NCBI GenBank assembly: GCA_930367215.1
Contig: OV884057.1
Coordinates: 207,131,621 to 207,195,620, forward strand
Length of the DNA stretch: 64,000 nt
Source of the DNA: Pollenia angustigena
Lineage: Eukaryota > Arthropoda > Insecta > Diptera > Polleniidae
Reading direction: 5' to 3'
Shown here: in pieces, positions 57,468 to 64,000 of the stretch
Layout of the letters: each line of letters begins with the position of its first letter
Numbering within the stretch: position 1 is the first letter of the stretch
Notes under the pieces: model-generated
Seen by the model: only the letters and a program-made list of their open reading frames with translations
What the model was told of the DNA's origin: nothing
Databases searched by the model: none
Translations under genes and position numbers: made by a program

Positions 57468-57536
57468 CACTCGGCAAGTTAGTTGCGCAAGTCTCTTGTT
57501 GTCGGCATGAAACTTGCGCAAGTAACTTGCCGAGTG
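57468..57536. repeat. Hairpin with 25-bp arms
   Basis: The arms cactcggcaagttagttgcg + caagt and acttgcgcaagtaacttgcc + gagtg pair with one mismatch across a 19-nt loop, and pairing extends outward weakly (ccccttcca against gggaaaggg). It is GC-richer than the flanks. It resembles the 606-666 hairpin in design, not in sequence. Confidence 0.8.
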
Positions 57537-57929
57537 GGAAAGGGATCTTTGGAAATATTAAAAATTTCAGTCAGTAAACCAAAAACTTCCGAGCAAGTCG
57601 ACTTCCGAACTACTTTGTGCTGTTAGTATAATTTTTCGTTTTTTGCTCTTGACTTGACTACGACTGTTTAACTGCCCAACCAGAATATGCATAAACAAAC
57701 TAAAGCTGCTAAAAAAAATAAAACAAGAGCCTCTCAAATGCATTATTAACAAAAAGTTTTCTTAAGTTCGCTCAGCTGCTTAAGCCACTTTATGCACATC
57801 TTGGTTGGTACTTAAGTTTGGAGAATCCGAAGTGAAACCAACAGCTTGTGGTTTTTTTAAATATTTTTTTGTTTTTAAATTCCCTTAGCTAATCCCGCAA
57901 AGTTCTATGCTTGCCTGCAGCAAAGATAC

Positions 57930-57990
57930 TAGAGTATCTGGCGAGAATCGAACCCTTAACCCTGGCGCCCAGCTAGCCTACTGGGGCAGA
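57930..57990 (-). repeat. tRNA-like module (SINE head?)
   Basis: The minus strand reads agtaggctagctgggcgcca followed by gggttaagggttcgattctc, with a B box (ggttcgatt) and an A-box-like taggctagctggg. No full cloverleaf could be built by eye. It is probably a SINE head or a tRNA pseudogene. Confidence 0.5.
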
Positions 57991-58090
57991 AAAAAATAAA
58001 GCAGTCGAAGAAAAGTAAAATTTTAGGACTTTTACTGCTTTACCTGCAGTTTTTTAAACACTGGATGTTAACAAGCAAAACTGCTGGATT

Positions 58091-58666
58091 TGGGCTACGG
58101 AGAATACAAGATTAATTCATCAGCGACAATTACACCCACTTAAGTCTACTGTTTGGTGCGGTGTATCATCCGAAAGGATATATGGTCCATATTTTTTAGA
58201 AAATGACATTGGTGTTTCAATATTTTTAAGCGGACGCGCATGCCGGACGATATTAGAAAATTTTGTTAAGCCAACTGTGGAAAATCATCGCAACTAATGG
58301 TTTAACAAAATCGAACCACAGCAAATACTGCAGGTGCCTCAGTGGCTTTGGTAAGGGACATATTTGGCGAACATAATTTTTCGCGCACAGCGATTTGGAA
58401 AGGCCACGACATTCACCGGATTCAACAGTTGCTAATAGTTTTCTTTGGAGCTTTTTGATAGCAGAAGTGTATGTTACGAAGCCAAGAACCATTCCCCAAC
58501 TCAAAACCAGCATTCGAATCAAAAAATTGACCATTAACTCCAGAACAGTTTGAACCAATATGTTAAATACTGAAGAATAAATCGTCACATTCGGAGGATA
58601 TGCAAAATGTCTTAAAACCAATACGGATTGGTTTTCTCTTAACGAAATTGCATAAACTGTATTCAT
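58091..58666 (+). pseudogene. mariner-like transposase fragment
   Basis: The plus frame 58091-58297 reads LKSTVWCGVSSERIYGPYFL, then GRACRTILENFVKPTVEN, then a stop. This is the block between the first and second Asp of mariner transposases (TVWC..S..IYGPYF). Decayed text continues in other frames: ANTAGASVALVRDIFGEHNF, and AEVYVTKPRTIPQLKTSIRI near 58460-58530. First-Asp and second-Asp codons were not found, and the SPDL/SCDL block is unrecognisable. Sequence differs from the two mariner copies at 19.5 and 31 kb, so it is another family or a much older copy. The 137-codon frame on the opposite strand is its shadow. Confidence 0.82.
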
Positions 58667-58770
58667 TTATTATTGGGAACATGAGCCAGTTGGCGAACTT
58701 TGACAAACAAATATGTTGTATCTTAGCGGCTATTATCTGATAGATGTTAATAGTTTTAGATGTTTAAAAC

Positions 58771-59223
58771 GGTGCCGTGTAATAAAGCCATAGAAAATAA
58801 AGCCAGGGAGGGGAGGGAGCATGTCTGGCGGGCGATCGTGGCGCGTGCGGCGGCCCCGCCACAAGCTGTTTACAAACTCCAAAGCATAGCAGGCCTTCGG
58901 CCGTGCGCAAGTATTTTCTCCTCTTTGGTATCTCTGCGTAGAAGCTTTACTTAGCGAAGCCGGTTTTTGTTATACCATAGAGGAGTAAATCCTTGCGCCC
59001 AAAAGTGTTTTCGTTATATTTTTAATATATACACCCAGAGAAAAAACAACAAAACAAATTTTAAATAAATTTGAATTATATTAAAAGAAAAAAAATTTAA
59101 ATGGGAAATAAGGTCATGTATGCCTTTATTTCACTCCTTACAGGGAAATAAAGTCATATTGCTCAATGGATTGAGAAATAAGGCCATATGGCTTTATTTC
59201 CTATGGCTTTATTGCACGGCAAC
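58771..59223. mobile_element. Foldback-like element, 'aataaagccat' arms, imperfect 9-bp TSD
   Basis: The left terminus ggtgccgtgtaataaagcca and the inverse of the right terminus (gttgccgtgcaataaagcca) match. Flanks gtttaaaac and gttttgaac agree at 7 of 9 positions, a decayed 9-bp duplication. The arms repeat aataaagccat/gggaaataaggtcat. The centre (58885-59020) carries the shared core: ggccttcggcc, gcgcaagtattttctcctc, agctttacttagcgaagccgg and aaatccttgcgcccaaaagt. A ggcggccccgcc GC-rich block precedes it. It is non-coding. Confidence 0.82.
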
Positions 59224-59610
59224 GTTTTGAACCGATTGCCAATATGTGATAATGCTATTGTAGTGCTTCCGGCCAGTGGTCGATATTTCGACCATCACAG
59301 ATTATGCGCATTTATAAGTCCGAAAACTAATCAATTTCAAATTAATATTTGTCGATTCTTGTAATAAAAAATAAAATATAAATAAAAAAAAACCAAAAAT
59401 ATTTCATATTATTTTTAAATTTTAGAAATTTGTTTTGTTTTAAATGTAATTTTCTATGCGAACGTTAACGTGTGACATCGTAGGATTGGCTGAAAGTTTT
59501 AAGAACATCAATTTTTTACTATTATATTTAAAATCATTCCAGATTTTATTTTTGTGAAAACAGATCAAAAAAATTATAGAAAACTTTAAAGACATACGCT
59601 TGTTAAATCC
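59224..59610. other. Unassigned AT-rich stretch
   Basis: The word aatgtaattttctatgcgaa near 59450 recurs near 61550, a decayed dispersed repeat. Confidence 0.35.
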
Positions 59611-59613
59611 TTA

Positions 59614-60167
59614 TAGTGCATTTACACTTGTAATTTTCAAACTAGTTTACGATCGTAAACTACTTTCATAAACTATACCGTTTACATCAGCATTTTTGAC
59701 AGTTATGTTGTTTATCTTTGACAAGTTCTTAGCCCCAATAATAAAAAAAAAAAACGTTGATGCACATACATACGAAAATATGAACAAACCTTTTATTTCC
59801 GTTGTCCATCTAAAAGAAAATATGTAAAAAAACTAACATTTCTTATAAATTTGGAATTTTTTTAAACATATTCTTTGTTTATTTTATTTTTCTTACTATT
59901 GTTTTGGCTTTTTTTTACAGATAAAAGTAAATTCTTTTTTACTTGATTTTTTTTTATTTTTGAGGAAATGTCACATATCACTAGCATTGCCAGAACAAAA
60001 TTTGAAAAACAGAGTTGCATTAACAAAAGCTGGTTGTTTGTAACTAGTTTATCTCAAAAGCTAGTTACAAACGTGTTTATAATTTGTATGGATAAACAAG
60101 TTTCTCAAACTTGTTTATCATCATAAACAACTTATAACCTGTTTATGGCGTAGGTGTAAATGCGCTA
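59614..60167. mobile_element. 554-bp MITE, TIR tagtgcatttacactt, TSD tta
   Basis: The left end tagtgcatttacactt and the inverse of the right end (tagcgcatttacacct) match. Tta flanks it (59611-59613; 60168-60170), a 3-bp duplication typical of PIF/Harbinger. Subterminal words aaactagtttacgatc and gtttatcatcataaac are also partly inverse. It is non-coding. Confidence 0.82.
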
Positions 60168-60170
60168 TTA

Positions 60171-60711
60171 AGCTCATTCTGCGACTGTAATATATATGGG
60201 TAATTCCAAAGTGTTTAAGGTGGCAGTCATACACATCAAAAATGCAATAACATTTTAAATAACAAATATTCTGACATTCTTTTATCCTTAAATTATAGCA
60301 CTAAGAAAGCACTGTTATATCTATGCTAAAGTTTATGGAGGGCTCGATTCTGGGTCAAAGATAATGGCAAAAGAAGTTGCGGTTCGAACGTGAAAAAAAT
60401 TGAAGTAGTTTGGCCATGTATAAAAAGGCGTAATTCTGCGAAACCTGGCACAATTTTTTAGTCAAACTACTTTCAGAATTTTACGTTGCAATGTAACATT
60501 AAAATGTCTTTGGTTTGATATCAAAATCTTCTTTTTTTTTTTTTTTAGCCAAAATCTGGGTCGATACGTGACATTTAATTTAAACAAAATAAAAATTTAC
60601 CGTTAATCCGAATAACATATTTCTCTTCGAACTCTTCCTTTGATTACAGATCATGTAAGAAAATTTTTTTGGAATAATTTTTATCAAATATCACCTCTTT
60701 TAAGGAAGATA
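60171..60711. other. Unassigned AT-rich stretch
   Basis: No gene or bounded repeat was recognised. Confidence 0.35.
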
Positions 60712-60713
60712 TT

Positions 60714-60840
60714 CACCCCTATCGTGAATAAAAATTCCTTTGGCGTTTTTCCCCTTTTTCCATTTTTCCTATGTTAATTCAATTGTTAAAATGCGAAAAG
60801 TGAAAAAACTCCCAAGGAATTTTTATTCACGATAGGGGTG
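60714..60840. mobile_element. ~127-bp hairpin MITE, TIR cacccctatcgtgaataaaa
   Basis: The left end cacccctatcgtgaataaaa and attcctt are exactly inverted at the right end (aaggaatttttattcacgat + aggggtg). Att flanks both sides, a possible 3-bp duplication. The whole element folds into a near-complete hairpin. Confidence 0.82.
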
Positions 60841-60879
60841 ATTATTAAAGAAAACATACAAAAAAACATTATCACAAAT

Positions 60880-61135
60880 GAGGGGCTTAAAGCACAAGGG
60901 GTTCAAGTGACTTATTTTAAATAATGAGACTGAAGCGGTTGTTTCGCTTGTGCTCCAAAGGAAGCAGGTATATTAATGTCAAGTGCTTGAATTTATCACT
61001 ATATCTAGCGTCCAGATGAGAATCCTACATTCACCTCTTGTGCTCTGAACAACTTCTCCGAAATATACCTATTATTCCATATGTAAACTCAATTTTGGAA
61101 AAAGGCACTTAAACCCCTTGTGCTCTAAGCCCCTC
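60880..61135. mobile_element. 256-bp MITE, ~35-bp TIR gaggggcttaaagcacaagg
   Basis: The left end gaggggcttaaagcacaagg + ggttcaagt matches the inverse of the right end with few mismatches. The 4-bp direct repeat aaat flanks it (60876-60879; 61136-61139). Internal cttgtgctc words echo the ends. It is non-coding. Confidence 0.82.
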
Positions 61136-61139
61136 AAAT

Positions 61140-62182
61140 AAGAAATTACGTTTGCACAACTTTGCAGTTTGATGGTTCATCTAAGTGATCAAATTATAGG
61201 TAAATTTATAATTAGTAAAATCTAAAAATTTCTTTATAACAATATCGTAAAACAATAAATTTTTAATAACTTTTAAATGTTCGGTCACGGTGGACCTTTT
61301 TTATAAATTCGGTGTTTAGATTGCCGAAATATGTTTAGACATTCCTTGCTTTTCACATGGACAGCTGTGTGTCGAATGTTTACGAGTATCGAGTTCTCAA
61401 AACTTTTATGTTTAATGTTGTTTAAAGAAATATTCTTACATAAAATAAGAATTTCTGTAGAAAACTTAATAAATTTTCTGTATTTTTTTTGTCTTGAAAT
61501 TTTGTACTAACTGCCTGTTTAACGTATCGACCGTCATCGTTTTTTAATGTAATTTTCTATGCGAAGGATGACGTTCGAAATCCATGAACTGGCTGTAAGT
61601 TCCACGTAAACGAAGTAACGGGTAGATGCTTGTTTTAAATAAAAAAGAAATTATAGAAGATTAAGTCGAAACATTTGATAACCTACCCTACAGTATATCG
61701 AGAACTACTCGCCAGAGTTTGCATTTTGGAACTATTGTCAATTGGCTTCGTGTTTATGACAATTCAAATGTATGTACAAAATTTCATCAAATATTCATCA
61801 AAATTGCGACATGTTCACAAGATTTACATGGATAGATAACCAGCCAGACGGACGGACATAGTTAAGTTGACCCAAAAAGTAATTCTGCAGCTCGTTTCTG
61901 TATTTCCTGCATCGTTAATTTTCTCACATGAAGTGTAAAACATAAAATTTCTTCGTTTCTCGATTTATTAAAAAAAAATTTGTTTCTGTATTTGAATTCT
62001 AAAACAGACAACACTGATTCAGTATCTGAAAGAAATAAATAGAAAAACAATATACTGAAAAAAGTTTAAATAAAAACATATTATTTTTAAAATAAATTTA
62101 CCGCACTTAGAAAAATTTGTCATACAAATTTTTGAAACTTCAAAAAATTGTATATGAAAAATCAACGCAAGGTAAAGGGAGT
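61140..62182. other. Unassigned stretch with fly-repeat scraps
   Basis: The phrase gccagacggacggacatagt near 61845 is of the kind found in fly dispersed repeats. Nothing else was recognised. Confidence 0.4.
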
Positions 62183-62191
62183 TACAAAATA

Positions 62192-62983
62192 GGCGGCATG
62201 AAATAACCCCCCAAAATGTTACCCCCAAAAAATAATTAAATAACCCCCAAAGCGTGGGGCCTTATTTCATATGCAATGAAGCCCCAATTTTGAAAATGAA
62301 ATTAGCAACCAACGAAATAGAATAACGCCCCGAACATAAATTAAATAATTCACTAATTTTTGGGGCTTATTTCATATGAAATAAGCCCCCAATTTCTGAA
62401 ATTAAATAAGAGCCCAATATATGTAATACAATTAATTATACAGTTTTGCTTTTAAAACTCACGCGACAGATATCATGATATGATATGTCAAACACAAGCT
62501 TCGCCAACTAAGGCTTTTCTGCATAGACGGCCTTCGGCCGGGCGCAATGACTTTTTCCTCTATGGTATACCGCGTCAAGATTTTCTCCTCTATAGTATAA
62601 AAAAAAACCGACTCGACCCGGCTACGCAGGGAAGCTTTAGTTAGCGAAGCCGGTGTTTGGTATACCATAGAGGAAAATACCGGTTTGGCAGGGTAGCTTT
62701 ATTTATCAAAGCCGGTGTTGTGTATAATAAAGTGGATAAATCCTTGCGCCCAAAAACGTCTTCATTATAAATTTGAAAATTAAATAATCCCCCAAAAAAT
62801 ATATTGGGGCTTTATTTCATAATGATTTATTGGGGGATAATTTCTTATGAAATAATAACCCAATTAAAAAAATTAAATAAACCCTAAACAAAATAAAATA
62901 ACGCCCCAAAAATCGTTTTTGTTGTTCTCTTATTTCATTATTTTTTTGGGGGGTTATATTTTGGGGGGTTATTTCATGCCGCC
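62192..62983. mobile_element. Foldback-like element with 9-bp TSD, 'ataacccccc' arms
   Basis: It is flanked by the exact 9-bp direct repeat tacaaaata (62183-62191; 62984-62992). The termini ggcggcatgaaataaccccc and the inverse of gggggttatttcatgccgcc are a perfect 20-bp pair. The arms repeat aaataacccccaaa/ttggggcttatttcat words in both orientations. The centre (62490-62770) holds the shared core: cttcgccaactaaggctttt, ggccttcggccgggcgcaat, gaagctttagttagcgaagc and aaatccttgcgcccaaaaac. There is no coding content. It is about as complete as the 39.4 kb element but shorter. Confidence 0.9.
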
Positions 62984-63036
62984 TACAAAATAACCTTCTT
63001 AGATTCGTTTTTTTTCTATTTAAATTAATAAAATAG

Positions 63037-63508
63037 TTATTAGTATTGTGGTTATTTTGTTGCACTGTTTATGTTTTTTAATCGAAATATTGGTAACCAA
63101 ATGTAAGGGTAACCTGATCATGAAAGCCTGGGGTCTAATCACCGCATTCGATACTATCGTATCGAATAAACTTTCGAATTTTTTTGCATACGATAGACAC
63201 TGACGTATCGAATGAAAATTCGATAAATGTAATGTCGAGTTACTCGATATCGAATGATTTAACTTCAAAATCAATACATTTCATTTGATATCGAGTTTCA
63301 TGATACCAAAATAAATAATTTCGATCAATTTTGCTCGATATCGTATGCGGTGATTAGACCCCTGGGTTCGAATCCCACGGCAGTCGAGAATGAAAAATTA
63401 TCAATAAATTAAAAATAATTTCATGTTGCAAAATTTCTTTTTTCATGGGAATAATTTAATGAAAATTAAATTTGATGAACTTTAGCCTAATTAAAATATT
63501 AAAAAAGT
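63037..63508 (+). repeat. tRNA-related (SINE-like) repeat, split by a MITE
   Basis: The unit shares its tail (gaatgaaaaattatcaataa, then aataatttaatgaaaattaaat) and B-box region (cctgggttcgaatcccacgg) with the 26.6-28.0 kb inverted repeat. It begins with ttattagtattgtggttatt, which in the 26.6 kb unit is the end of the opposite-strand tail. The B box is a better match to tRNA consensus (ggttcgaatccc) here. It is interrupted at 63131-63361. Confidence 0.68.
63131..63361. mobile_element. 231-bp MITE, TIR gggtctaatcaccgcat, TSD ctg
   Basis: The left end gggtctaatcaccgcattcg and right end atgcggtgattagaccc are inverse. Ctg flanks it (63128-63130; 63362-63364), a 3-bp duplication. The interior is full of tatcga/tcgata words. 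It lies directly before the B box of the tRNA-related repeat, inside the region equivalent to the anticodon and variable arm. Confidence 0.88.
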
Positions 63509-64000
63509 TTACATAAGCATTTAATATTTTTGTTTTTTTAATTTTTAAATGGGACTTATCTTGACAGTTGTTTTGAGAAACAGAAATACTTTTCTCACAT
63601 CCTCCCAATAATTGCTGAAAAATTATTTACATGAGAAAAAACTCTTGAAAAGTAAAGATACTGAAACATTGTGTGAGAAAACCTATTTTTTGTTTCATTC
63701 TAAACTGTTTTTGTTGCAATTCTCTGATTTCATGCGAAAAATTTGATGATGTGAGAAATACTAAAACGGGCTGGGCTACAAGTCGATTTGTATAATAAAA
63801 GGTGGGTTTCAAACTAATATTTTTATCACACATCAACACAAACGCATAATGGGTAAAATTAAGTTTTCTGTAAGACATTAATGTCGGTGTAAAAGATGGG
63901 CAAACATTTCTTAAAAATATTGTATCTATGGCAGGGATTGGCAAATTAAGGACACCGCGTATTTGTTTTCCCTATTATGTATTACGTACGTGGTCACACA
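63509..64000. other. Unassigned stretch
   Basis: The inverse words tttctcacat and atgtgagaa occur near 63592 and 63750. The 105-codon minus frame 63944-63627 has no known motif. Confidence 0.35.

Noticed and set aside
58253..58666. 137-codon minus frame
   Set aside because: It is the antisense shadow of the mariner-like transposase fragment on the plus strand.

Overview
This window looks like transposon-saturated, AT-rich nuclear DNA of a higher fly. It has mariner, piggyBac, hAT and RTE/LOA-type relics of dipteran flavour, the fly-type interspersed repeat that begins with 'tcggctgtgccgaat' and ends in 'ggtggagggtat', and long A/T runs. A calyptrate (blow fly or house fly type) is my guess, not something the sequence proves. 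I found no host protein gene, rRNA, genuine tRNA or CRISPR array. Every recognisable coding stretch is a broken piece of a mobile element, so the window is probably intergenic or deep intronic.

Layout. 0-7 kb: arrays of a 26-30 bp A/T-rich minisatellite (forward at 1.1-2.1 and 3.6-4.0 kb, inverted at 5.1-6.8 kb), interrupted by a nested pair of inverted-repeat elements (2.1-3.6 kb). 9-16 kb: small MITEs, a 5'-truncated RTE retrotransposon (minus, 11.4-13.1 kb) and a piggyBac-type element (14.26-15.92 kb) with a LOA-like retrotransposon tail inside it. 16-21 kb: TA-flanked MITEs, a degenerate 120-190 bp repeat field, a mariner element with both ends and a MITE. 22-25 kb: a solo LTR and a hAT-type element. 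26-30 kb: more minisatellite, split by a 626-bp near-identical inverted repeat made of a tRNA-related repeat. 31-33 kb: a second mariner copy broken by a piggyBac element, followed by a perfect 78-bp palindrome. 33.8-40.9 kb: two oppositely oriented copies of the fly 'ataccctccacc' repeat, each carrying later insertions. 41-45 kb: a nested foldback/MITE complex. 47-50 kb: a non-LTR retrotransposon and MITEs. 52.8-53.8 kb: a hAT with 8-bp target duplication. 58-63 kb: a mariner remnant, foldback elements, hairpin MITEs and a tRNA-like repeat split by a MITE.

The most interesting signal is a group of foldback-like elements (39.4, 41.4, 58.8 and 62.2 kb, with partial copies at 5.0 and 38.1 kb). 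The four complete ones begin with related GGYG-type termini and are flanked by 8-9 bp direct repeats. They carry quite different C-rich or repeat-rich arms but share one central module of ~75-84 bp hairpin-bearing units containing GGCCTTCGGCC, CTTCGCTAACTAAAGC and GCGCAAGGATTTTCTCC. This looks like one core carried by several kinds of arms.

All boundaries and identities were read by eye. Family names rest on motifs, termini and target duplications, without database support.
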